From Paludibacteraceae bacterium (GTDB lineage Bacteria; Bacteroidota; Bacteroidia; Bacteroidales; Paludibacteraceae), in assembly GCA_017471285.1 (NCBI GenBank), contig JAFUUZ010000054.1, positions 94,975-158,974 on the forward strand: 64,000 nucleotides of DNA, given 5' to 3'. Position 1 is the stretch's first letter. Each line of letters starts with the position of its first letter. Shown in pieces: positions 44,975-52,580 of this stretch. Position numbers and translations under genes: made by a program. The notes beneath the pieces were generated by a model, which was not told the origin of the DNA, did not search any database, and worked only from the letters and a program-made list of their open reading frames with translations.

Positions 44975-45893
44975 AACCCTTCTCCTCATTCTCGGACCAA
45001 CCGGGGTGGGCAAAACGGAGCTGTCGCTTCGGGTGGCGGAGCATTACGGATGCCCGATACTGAACTGCGACAGCCGTCAGATCTATCGCTCCATCCCTAT
45101 CGGTACCGCTGCGCCTACGGAGGAAGAACAGGCGCGCGTGAAACATTATTTTGTGGCTACGCGCGATCTGGACCAGGACTACAACGCCGGACAGTACGAG
45201 AGGGACGCTATCGCCCTCATGGAGGAACTCTTCCGCACCTGCGACACGCTTGTCATGACCGGAGGTTCCATGCTCTACGCCGATGCCGTTTGCTATGGTT
45301 TGGATGATCTGCCTGCTGTGCCGGAAACGATTCGCCGGCAGGTGCACCAAGCCTATGAAACCCAAGGATTAGCATGGCTACAAAGCGAAGTGCAGCGCCT
45401 CGATCCGGATTATTGGAACGAAGTGGACCAACAGAATCCCGCAAGGTTGACCCATTGTGTGGAGTTATGCCTCACTACCGGTAAACCCTATTCCTCCCTT
45501 CGTACGGCTACTACTAAAATCCGCCCCTTCCGCATCCTCAAAATAGGACTGGAACGGCCGCGCGAAGAACTGTACGACCGTATCAACCGGCGGGTGGAGC
45601 AGATGATAGCGGACGGGCTGGTGGAAGAAGCAAGAAAGGTCTATCACCTGCGGCATCTCAACAGCCTGCAGACCGTTGGATACAGGGAACTGTTCGCCTG
45701 CTTCGACGGCGAATATGATCTGGCGAGAGCTATTGAACTGATACAGCAAAATACGCGTCATTATGCCAAAAGACAGATGACTTGGTTCCGGCGCGATAAA
45801 ACGATACATTGGCTGAATGCCGACAATGATTATGAAGAAAATATACATCTTATTGACGATCTGTTGCGCGCTGATAGCGTGCAAGAAAAATAA
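44958..45893 (+). CDS. miaA: tRNA dimethylallyltransferase
   Basis: 311 residues from ATG 44958, giving the usual MiaA length; earlier in-frame codons belong to the previous gene. P-loop GPTGVGKT (13-20), then LNCDSRQIYRSIPIGTAAPT, YNAGQYERDA, TGGSMLYADAVCYGLDDLP and the C-terminal YAKRQMTWFRRD. It adds dimethylallyl to A37 of tRNAs that read codons starting with U. Overlaps both neighbours (17 nt before, 62 nt after). Confidence 0.95.
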   Translation: MEQCSKTLLLILGPTGVGKTELSLRVAEHYGCPILNCDSRQIYRSIPIGTAAPTEEEQARVKHYFVATRDLDQDYNAGQYERDAIALMEELFRTCDTLVMTGGSMLYADAVCYGLDDLPAVPETIRRQVHQAYETQGLAWLQSEVQRLDPDYWNEVDQQNPARLTHCVELCLTTGKPYSSLRTATTKIRPFRILKIGLERPREELYDRINRRVEQMIADGLVEEARKVYHLRHLNSLQTVGYRELFACFDGEYDLARAIELIQQNTRHYAKRQMTWFRRDKTIHWLNADNDYEENIHLIDDLLRADSVQEK

Positions 45894-46845
45894 TGTCGAT
45901 TTCTCCTTCAGCCCCGATAAGCCAAGGGCGGGGGAAACGGTTTATTTCTCGAACCTCTCTGATTCGGGCGAAGACTGGGAATGGACTTTCGGAGACGGTT
46001 CTACCTCTTCTCTCAAATCCCCCTCGCATGTATATAAGCGTCCCGGAGACTATGTGGTGGTGCTGAAGGTGGATAAGAAGAACGCCTGGACCAAAACGGC
46101 CAAAGTGACGGTCTATGACACGGTTCCTACCTTCGTTGCGAGCGATACTGTTTTCTATATCTATAAGGACTATACTTTCACAGCCAATGTCTATAACCCT
46201 TATAACTACGATGTAAATCTGGAATGGAATATAGAGGAACAGGACACCTTGGTTAAGTTCATCGATAAAGGCATCGTCTGTTATTTTACGCAACCGGAAG
46301 ACTCGGCGCTCATCAAACTGCGCATTATTCTCAATGGCGAAACAACGGATGTACAGAAGAAATTCTATATTCAGGACCGGAAAACCAATTCGCTCCTGCT
46401 CCGTACTGCCGATGCGGACTATCGTCAGCGTATCTTCGGAGAACGTGCAGAGCAATACAAAGTCGATCCTTCGGCTTCTGTCTTGCTGGAAGATGAGCAA
46501 GATACCGCTCAGACCTATAACGGCGCAGAGTTCAAACTGTCCGAACTCAAAACGATCTTCCCCGAGCTTCAGGGTTTCCGTATAGCGAGCAGAAAGATTT
46601 ACTACCGCGCAGAAGGACTTTGGGTGGCTAATATTGATGGCGCCAACCCTGTGCAGATCGATGATGCAGAGTGTTTTGCCATGACCATCGATACCAAAGA
46701 TAGCCGCATCTACTGGGCGAATGCCGATGGGGTTTGGTACATGCCTTTTGTAGGGTCGGATAACAACAAATTCGTTACTACTCCTACTTTGCTCAATACG
46801 CTGCAGAATGTAACCAAACTGGCTGCAGACAACGAACCAAAATAA
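45832..46845 (+). CDS. PKD-domain lipoprotein
   Basis: 337 residues from ATG 45832, chosen for the lipoprotein signal MKKIYILLTICCALIAC. A PKD domain lies at about 25-95 (SFSPDKPRAGETVYFSNLS, WEWTFGDGSTSS, HVYKRPGDYVVVLKV). The second half has a beta-propeller-like set of repeats (IASRKIYYRAEGLWVANIDG, DTKDSRIYWANADGVWYMPF). It overlaps miaA by 62 nt, so the two are co-transcribed. Probably anchored in the outer membrane or at the surface and binding a ligand; function not known. Confidence 0.85.
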   Translation: MKKIYILLTICCALIACKKNNVDFSFSPDKPRAGETVYFSNLSDSGEDWEWTFGDGSTSSLKSPSHVYKRPGDYVVVLKVDKKNAWTKTAKVTVYDTVPTFVASDTVFYIYKDYTFTANVYNPYNYDVNLEWNIEEQDTLVKFIDKGIVCYFTQPEDSALIKLRIILNGETTDVQKKFYIQDRKTNSLLLRTADADYRQRIFGERAEQYKVDPSASVLLEDEQDTAQTYNGAEFKLSELKTIFPELQGFRIASRKIYYRAEGLWVANIDGANPVQIDDAECFAMTIDTKDSRIYWANADGVWYMPFVGSDNNKFVTTPTLLNTLQNVTKLAADNEPK

Positions 46846-46854
46846 CTTCTGATA

Positions 46855-48447
46855 ATGACTAAGGATAAGCAACCCGATTATATTTTCGAAACCTCCTGGG
46901 AGGTTTGCAACCGCGTAGGCGGTATCTATGCCGTGCTATCCACACGTGCTGCATCGATGCAGGCGGAGCACCCGGATAAAGTGTTTTTCTTCGGCCCCGG
47001 TTTCGGAGCACATAGTGATATCTATTTCAAGGAAGACAAGTCCCTTCTCAAGAAATGGCTTTCTTCTTTCGACTTTGAGCAAAGCGGTCTTTCTTCTGTC
47101 CGTATAGGTCGCTGGAAAGTGCCGGGAGAGCCGATTGCTATTCTCTTGAAATTCGACAGCCTGTGGCAGCGGAAGGATGAGATATACGGATGGGCTTGGT
47201 CCAAATTCCGGGTCCAGAGCCACGCCGCTTATGGCGATTATGACGAGTCATGCCTCTTCGGTTACGCTGCCGGCATCGTCATGGAGAACCTCTATCATTA
47301 TCTAACCGGCGAAGCCCAAACAGCGAAGCGTTCAAACCGTCAAACCGTCAAACAGCAGGCGCAGCCTGCGGTCTGTATGCACGCCAATGAGTGGCAGACG
47401 GCGTTCGCTATCTTCTATCTGCAGGACCACTGCCCGGAGATAGCTACGCTCTTCACGACTCATGCCACCGGTATAGGACGGTCTATCGCCGGAAACGGAA
47501 AACCGCTGTATGACTATTTCGAGGGCTATAACGGAGATCAGATGGCGGAGGAACTGAACATGGTTTCCAAACACTCGGTCGAGAAACAAGCCGCGCACTG
47601 GGCGGATTGCTTCACTACCGTCAGTGATATCACGGCGCGTGAGTGTGCGCAATTACTCGATAAACCCGTTGATATCGTTACTCCAAACGGATTTGAACCT
47701 ACCTTTGTGCCAAAAGGCAAAGCCTTTGACCAGAAACGCAAAGAAGCACGCGAAGCGTTGCTACGCGTAGCAGGAGAGAAACTGGGCGGAGTAGTGCCGC
47801 AAAACGCATTGCTCGTCGCTATCTCTGGACGGCAGGAATGGAAAAACAAAGGTATCGATGTCTTTGCGGCGGCGCTGGACAAACTGGCGCAAAAGATATA
47901 TCATTCCGATCAGCCCGAGAAAGAAGTGGTGGCATTTGTGATGATTCCGTACCTCGACCGGGCGCCTGCCCGCAAAGGCAAAGTGTCTGCCGTCTTCGTA
48001 CCGTATTATCTGGATGGACACGACCCGCTTTTCGGTAAAACCTACTACGATCTGCTCATCGGAATGGATGTCACCGTTTTCCCGTCTTATTACGAACCTT
48101 GGGGTTACACACCGTTGGAGTCCTGCGCCTTCCATGTACCGACGATCACTACTTCGCTTGCAGGATTCGGAGCATGGGCTGCACAGCAAAAAGACCAATA
48201 TGGCGTAGTAGTGATCGAACGGAATGACTCCAATTTTGACCAGGTGGCGGAACAAATTGCTACAGATCTCCTGCGATTCGACCGTCTTTGCGGGGAAGAT
48301 AAAGCCCGCGCACGTCAAGAAGCGGCGGCGGTAGCGAAAAAAGCAGACTGGAAGCATTTCTTCAAGTACTACCGCAAAGCATATGAGATAGCACTGAAAA
48401 AAAGAGATAACAGAATAGAAGAACTTCAAAACCCACGTTTATTATGA
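46855..48447 (+). CDS. GT3-type glycogen synthase, with repeat-derived insertion
   Basis: 530 residues. The start FETSWEVCNRVGGIYAVLSTRA and later YGDYDESCLFGYAAG, FTTHATGIGRSIAGN, TVSDITARECAQLL, TPNGFEP and PSYYEPWGYTPLESCAF are the motifs of the eukaryote-like GT3 glycogen synthase used by many Bacteroidetes; the E-x7-E pair in YEPWGYTPLE is visible. It should build alpha-1,4-glucan from a nucleotide-glucose. Between the helix LYHYLTG and the conserved segment VCMHANEWQT lie about 22 residues (EAQTAKRSNRQTVKQQAQPA) encoded by mini-hairpins and a CAAACCGT repeat (47308-47376), right beside the active-site region. Stop overlaps the next start (ATGA). Confidence 0.88.
   Translation: MTKDKQPDYIFETSWEVCNRVGGIYAVLSTRAASMQAEHPDKVFFFGPGFGAHSDIYFKEDKSLLKKWLSSFDFEQSGLSSVRIGRWKVPGEPIAILLKFDSLWQRKDEIYGWAWSKFRVQSHAAYGDYDESCLFGYAAGIVMENLYHYLTGEAQTAKRSNRQTVKQQAQPAVCMHANEWQTAFAIFYLQDHCPEIATLFTTHATGIGRSIAGNGKPLYDYFEGYNGDQMAEELNMVSKHSVEKQAAHWADCFTTVSDITARECAQLLDKPVDIVTPNGFEPTFVPKGKAFDQKRKEAREALLRVAGEKLGGVVPQNALLVAISGRQEWKNKGIDVFAAALDKLAQKIYHSDQPEKEVVAFVMIPYLDRAPARKGKVSAVFVPYYLDGHDPLFGKTYYDLLIGMDVTVFPSYYEPWGYTPLESCAFHVPTITTSLAGFGAWAAQQKDQYGVVVIERNDSNFDQVAEQIATDLLRFDRLCGEDKARARQEAAAVAKKADWKHFFKYYRKAYEIALKKRDNRIEELQNPRLL
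47308..47376. repeat. Mini-hairpin and CAAACCGT insertion in glycogen synthase
   Basis: GGC-GAA-GCC, GC-GAA-GC, then TTCAAACCGTCAAACCGTCAAAC, then GCAGGC-GCA-GCCTGC and GGTCTG. In frame with the gene. Confidence 0.82.
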
Positions 48448-49332
48448 AAAATCTTCGGATGATAGCAGCCCTGCTGCTCCTTTCAACTTTCAACTATCCG
48501 GGCCTGTACCAATTTCCTGGTAGGAAAAGATGCTTCCGTGGATGGCAGTACAATGATATCCTATGCCGCTGACTCCTATGGCATGTTCGGCTTCCTGCAT
48601 TTCGCTCCTGCGCAGGACTGGCCAGAGGGCGCTATGCGGGAAGTGAAAGACTGGGATACAGGACGGCCGCAGGGATCGATCCCGCAAGTGGCACACACCT
48701 ATACGGTGGTGGGCAATATGAACGAGCACCAGGTGACGATTGGAGAGACTACATGGGGAGGACGCGAAGAACTGTGGGACACCGTCGGCATTGACTATGG
48801 ATCATTGATTTATATCGCTTTGGAGCGTTCCAAAACAGCCCGCGAGGCAATCGAGTGGTTCATCACTCTCGTCAACGAGTACGGCTATGCTTCGGAAGGC
48901 GAGTCTTTCTCTTTCGGTGACCCGAACGAAGTATGGATCATGGACCTCATTGGTAAAGGAAAAGGACAGAAAGGCGCCGTGTGGGTGGCTGTACGTATTC
49001 CGGATAATGCCATCGCCGCGCATGCCAACCAAGCGCGTATAAAGACACTGCCGCAAGGCAGAGCCAAGCTAACCAAGGAGCAGAAACGGCTGCAAAAGAA
49101 GCTGAACTGCGTCTGCAACGGCGACTGGATGTGGAGCAAGGACGTGATTTCTTTCGCCCGCGAAAAAGGCTTCTTCTCCGGAGCGGACAAGGATTTCTCT
49201 TTCCAGGCTGCATACAACCCGTTCGATTTCAGCGGATTCTATGCCTGCGAAGCACGCGTATGGGCGTTCTTTAATCATTTCAGCAATGATATGGACCGCT
49301 ATTTCGATTACGCTACCGGCAAACTTTATCGG

Positions 49333-49375
49333 GAGATGAAAGATGACAAAATGGTAAATGAAAAAATGGTAAATT
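49333..49375. repeat. In-frame short tandem repeat in the C69 gene, copy 1
   Basis: GATGACAAAATGGTAAATG and GAAAAAATGGTAAATT units encode DDKMVNEKMVN. The unit closely matches the repeat at 52520-52580. Confidence 0.85.
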
Positions 49376-49627
49376 ACGCCATGCCGCTTTGGATTATTCC
49401 GAACCGCAAACTGTCGGTGCAGGATATGAAGGAATGTATGCGCGATGAGTACAAGGGGACGCCGCTGGATATCACGCAGGGAGAGGCTGCAGGACCGTGG
49501 AACAGCAAACTCCGTTTCGGAGGTCTCGGATTCAAACTGACGGACGAAAACGACACGACCAAAACAACCCAATATTGGTACCAGCGTCCGACCGCTACCC
49601 AACAAACGGCATGGTCCTTCGTCGCAC

Positions 49628-49670
49628 AGATGAGAAATGACCAAATGGTAAATGGACAAATGCGAAAATG
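49628..49670. repeat. In-frame short tandem repeat in the C69 gene, copy 2
   Basis: ATGAGAAATGACCAAATGGT, AAATGGACAAATG and CGAAAATG encode MRNDQMVNGQMRK. Confidence 0.82.
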
Positions 49671-50185
49671 TTATGGTATCTTCTGGTTTGGTGTGGACGA
49701 CGCTGCCTGCTCATGCTACACACCGATGTACAGTTGCATCAACCATGTGCCGGAGTGTTTTGCCGAGGGTAACGGAGACAGCTATACCTTCTCGCCTACC
49801 TCGGCTTGGTGGACCTTCAATATGGTGGCCAACTGGGCATATACCAAATACAGCCGCATGTATCCCCATATACGCGAAGTGCAGCAGACATGGGATGATA
49901 AATTCAATACCCAGATTGCAGGCGTTGATGCGCAGGCTGCCGGACTGGACGAAGAGGAGGCGCGCGCGTTCCTTACTAATTATTCATGCGCACAGGCAGA
50001 GAACCTTGTAGCGGACTGGCAGCGTCTGTATATCTATCTCATTACGAAATTCATTGACGGACAGGAGCGTAAGGAAGAGAACGGGCAGTTCAAACGCAAC
50101 CCCTATGGCAATAGCTGCGGTCCGGAAAGACTTCACATGCCGGAATCTTATCTCCGTAAGATTGCTCCGGAAACCAACCACGAGT

Positions 50186-50213
50186 GATAAATCACAAACC
50201 ACAAATCACAAAT
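50186..50213. repeat. Short tandem repeat, CACAAAT type
   Basis: AAATCACAAACCACAAATCACAAAT between the C69 stop and the terminator. Confidence 0.75.
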
Positions 50214-50243
50214 AAAAATGCCTCTCGACCGAGAGGCATTTTT
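50214..50243. terminator. Bidirectional terminator
   Basis: Perfect palindrome with an AAAAATGCCTCTCG arm; A-run on one side and T-run on the other, between two convergent genes. Confidence 0.92.
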
Positions 50244-50244
50244 G

Positions 50245-51012
50245 TTAGAACCGGTAACTGAAACTGGCGAACCATCCCCATTCGGACATGTATTGTCCTT
50301 TGACGAGCGGATGTTTGACGAGGTTGTTCAGTCCGAAATCATAGCCGCCTTGCAGCCGGTAGCGGTCCCATTCTATTCCGCCTCCCACACCCCATTGGAT
50401 GTTCGCGCGGACCAACTCGTCTGTCATGCGGTCGTACGGAGAGGTCGGGATACCTTGACTATTCAGCCAGTTCTGCGTTCCTTCGCTCAGATGCAGCTGC
50501 ATATAGTCGTTCTCTGCCAGACCGATCTGCAGTTGGGGACCGGTAAAGACAAAGAGGTTCAGTTTCTTCCATACGGGGATGATGTAGTACAAGCGTACAG
50601 GAACGGTAAAATCATGCTCCAGAACGCGATGAGTGATGTATTCCGTCTGTACCGAGGGCGCATCCATCGATCGCCAGTGCTGCTCGTTAGTACCGTACAC
50701 CAGCGTATAAAGCAGACCGGTCTGAAGACCGAAATGCAGCGGCAGGTTGAACGTGAAAGTGGCGCCTACACGGACTCCGTTCAGAAACATACCTTGATAG
50801 GAGAGGTCCCGCGCACGCTGCTCATGCTGAGTAAAACCCGCCTCTATACGGTACTCCACGCTGAAACGGTATTGCTCGTGGTTCACCTCTTTGCGACTCG
50901 GATCAAAGAACGTGTTATCCTCGATCTGCATGGCCGGCTTGACTTTGTCGTCCGCCCAAAGTACACCCGCGAAAAGGCATAGAAAAACTAATATATATCC
51001 TGTTCTTTCCAT
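50245..51012 (-). CDS. Outer-membrane beta-barrel protein
   Basis: 255 residues. Signal peptide MERTGYILVFLCLFAGVLWA, then a small barrel of PorT/porin-like type: EYRIEAGFTQHEQRARDLSYQ, LHFGLQTGLLYTLVYG, VPVRLYYIIPVWKKLNLFVFTGPQLQIGL, YDFGLNNLVKH and the closing WGWFASFSYRF with terminal Phe. Promoter 51023-51053, with a leader of only a few nucleotides. Single-gene unit ended by the shared terminator. Role unknown. Confidence 0.78.
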   Translation of the reverse strand: MERTGYILVFLCLFAGVLWADDKVKPAMQIEDNTFFDPSRKEVNHEQYRFSVEYRIEAGFTQHEQRARDLSYQGMFLNGVRVGATFTFNLPLHFGLQTGLLYTLVYGTNEQHWRSMDAPSVQTEYITHRVLEHDFTVPVRLYYIIPVWKKLNLFVFTGPQLQIGLAENDYMQLHLSEGTQNWLNSQGIPTSPYDRMTDELVRANIQWGVGGGIEWDRYRLQGGYDFGLNNLVKHPLVKGQYMSEWGWFASFSYRF

Positions 51013-51022
51013 AAATCGGCTG

Positions 51023-51053
51023 CAAAGGTACTATTTTTTTATGAAATATTCAA
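51023..51053 (-). promoter_or_regulatory. Bacteroidetes promoter, minus strand
   Basis: Minus strand: TTG (51053-51051), 20 bp, TACCTTTG (51030-51023). The start codon at 51012 lies only a few nucleotides after the expected transcription start. Confidence 0.78.
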
Positions 51054-51087
51054 ATTTTTCAATTTTCATTTTTCAATTTTCATTTAT
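51049..51087. repeat. Short tandem repeat between divergent promoters, TTTTTCAATTTTCA type
   Basis: TTTTTCAATTTTCA occurs twice plus partial copies, placed exactly between the two divergent -7 boxes. Confidence 0.75.
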
Positions 51088-51093
51088 TTTTTG

Positions 51094-51101
51094 TACCTTT
51101 G
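51094..51101 (+). promoter_or_regulatory. -7 box for the MATE / pepD unit
   Basis: TACCTTTG followed by CACC. The -33 position falls in the TTTTTCAATTTTCA repeat and has no clear TTG. Confidence 0.6.
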
Positions 51102-51131
51102 CACCAAAATTATAAATAGCAGATCATAATT

Positions 51132-52529
51132 TTGAGTTTTGAAATACTAAAATCTTATATTCCTTATTACAAGCGCAACCTGAAAGTGGCGTTGCCTGTA
51201 ATGTTTACCCAACTGGGTGCGGCAATGGTCGGCTTGGCGGATAGCATCATGGTGGGGCATTACAGCACGGCGGACCTGGCGGCTGTCAGTTTCTCCAATG
51301 CGATCTTCTTTACCGTCATGGTCTTCGCCATGGGGGCGTTGATGGGGGTCACGCCGCTGGTGGGACATGTCCATGGACGGCTGGAGAAATTGTTGCAGCA
51401 AGGCACTACAGAAGAAGAGATCAACCATAAGCATGAGCAAATAACATCCTATCTGCTTAACGGACTGGTGTTTACGGCGATTATGTGTTTCTTCGCGCTG
51501 GTGTTGTTGGCTCCCTGTATTCCTTATCTGGACGCTTTCGGTCAGGAACCCGAGGTTATCGCGTGTGCGCGCCCGTACTATATTTTAATAGTACTGTCGA
51601 TCATCCCGTTCTTGCTCTTCTGTTTCTTCAAGCAATACCTGGAGGGACTCGGCAATACGATGGTCGCGATGGGAATTACCTTGGGATGCAATCTGCTGAA
51701 TATCTTGCTGAACTGGGTCTTTATCTTCGGCCATTGGGGTTTTGAGCCGATGGGTGCTGAAGGAGCAGGGTGGGCTACTCTCATCGCACGCTTCCTGATG
51801 CCGGTATGTTTCCTGGTGGCGATGATGGCGAAAGCCGACTGGAGGCGGTATCTCGTTTCTGCTCGCAGATGGCTGGTTACGCGCAGGGAAGTGGAGCACT
51901 TGTTGGCGATCGGCGCTCCTATAGGATTGCAGTCCTTTGCGGAAGCATTCCTCTTTACGGCTTCGTTCGTGATAGTAGGATGGATCAGTAAGGAAGCGCT
52001 GGCGGCGCACCATATAGCGAATCAGATGTGCGATCTGACGTTTATGTTGGCACAGGGTATCGGAGCCGCTACTACTATCCGTGTCTCGCACCAACTGGGG
52101 AAAGGGGACCTGAATGCCGTACGCATGGCGAGCCGTGCTTCCATCCATCTGTGCCTGCTGATGAACACCATCGGCGCGTCAATCATGTTCTTTTTCCGGT
52201 ATCAGATACCGTATATCTTCTCCGACGACCCGCAGGTGGCAGAGATTGCTTCTACGCTGCTGATCTTCGGCGCGTTGTTCCAATACGCGGACGGACTCCA
52301 GTGTATAGGAGCGGCAATGCTGCGTGGCATCCAGGATGTGCGCGTGCCGATGCGGATTGCGCTCTTTGCGTACATCGGTGTCGCCCTGCCTTTAGGGCTA
52401 TACTTGACTTTCCCTGCGGATCTCGGTGCCAAAGGTATGTGGATGGCTTTTGTAATAGCACTCGTTATTCCGGCTGTACTCTTCCATATACGGTTCCGTA
52501 GACAACTGAAGAAAATGACCAAATTGTAA
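51132..52529 (+). CDS. MATE family efflux transporter
   Basis: 465 residues with about 12 hydrophobic segments. TTG 51132 is the only start in frame before the conserved first helix (LKVALPVMFTQLGAAMVGLADSIMVGHYS, a MATE signature); an in-frame stop lies 15 nt upstream. The second half repeats the pattern (APIGLQSFAEAFLFTASFVIVGWISKEALAAHHIANQM). It exports cationic drugs or metabolites by Na+ or H+ antiport; the substrate cannot be judged. pepD follows after 8 to 38 nt. Confidence 0.93.
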   Translation: MSFEILKSYIPYYKRNLKVALPVMFTQLGAAMVGLADSIMVGHYSTADLAAVSFSNAIFFTVMVFAMGALMGVTPLVGHVHGRLEKLLQQGTTEEEINHKHEQITSYLLNGLVFTAIMCFFALVLLAPCIPYLDAFGQEPEVIACARPYYILIVLSIIPFLLFCFFKQYLEGLGNTMVAMGITLGCNLLNILLNWVFIFGHWGFEPMGAEGAGWATLIARFLMPVCFLVAMMAKADWRRYLVSARRWLVTRREVEHLLAIGAPIGLQSFAEAFLFTASFVIVGWISKEALAAHHIANQMCDLTFMLAQGIGAATTIRVSHQLGKGDLNAVRMASRASIHLCLLMNTIGASIMFFFRYQIPYIFSDDPQVAEIASTLLIFGALFQYADGLQCIGAAMLRGIQDVRVPMRIALFAYIGVALPLGLYLTFPADLGAKGMWMAFVIALVIPAVLFHIRFRRQLKKMTKL

Positions 52530-52580
52530 ATGATAAAATGGTAAATGATAAAATGGTAAATGACAAAATGACTAAATGTG
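52520..52580. repeat. Short tandem repeat, AAATGGTAAATGATA type, spanning the pepD start
   Basis: AAATGGTAAATGATA-like 15-bp units, two to three full copies plus decayed ones. They supply three alternative ATG starts (52538, 52553, 52568) 15 bp apart, all in frame. Similar units occur inside the C69 gene. Confidence 0.88.

Larger units (their letters stand above)
48444..50187 (+). pseudogene. C69 family dipeptidase with frameshift at the signal peptide
   Basis: ATG 48444 (overlapping the previous stop) encodes a signal peptide MKNLRMIAALLLLSTFNYPG in one frame; the mature enzyme reads in the next frame from CTNFLVGKDASVDGSTMISY (48505). That frame has a stop at 48463-48465 and no start codon before GTG 48538, which is downstream of the expected N-terminal nucleophile Cys (48505-48507). 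So a one-base gain or two-base loss near 48496-48505 splits the gene. The rest is intact (WGGREELWDTVGIDYGSLIYIALERS, FSFGDPNEVWIMDLIGKG) to TGA 50187, with two in-frame AAATGGT-type repeats. Family: Ntn-hydrolase dipeptidases. It could be a true pseudogene, a switchable gene or a read error. Confidence 0.75.

Noticed and set aside
50914-51115. Short plus-strand frame ahead of the MATE gene
   Set aside because: It overlaps the start and promoter of the minus-strand barrel gene and the TTTTTCAATTTTCA repeat.
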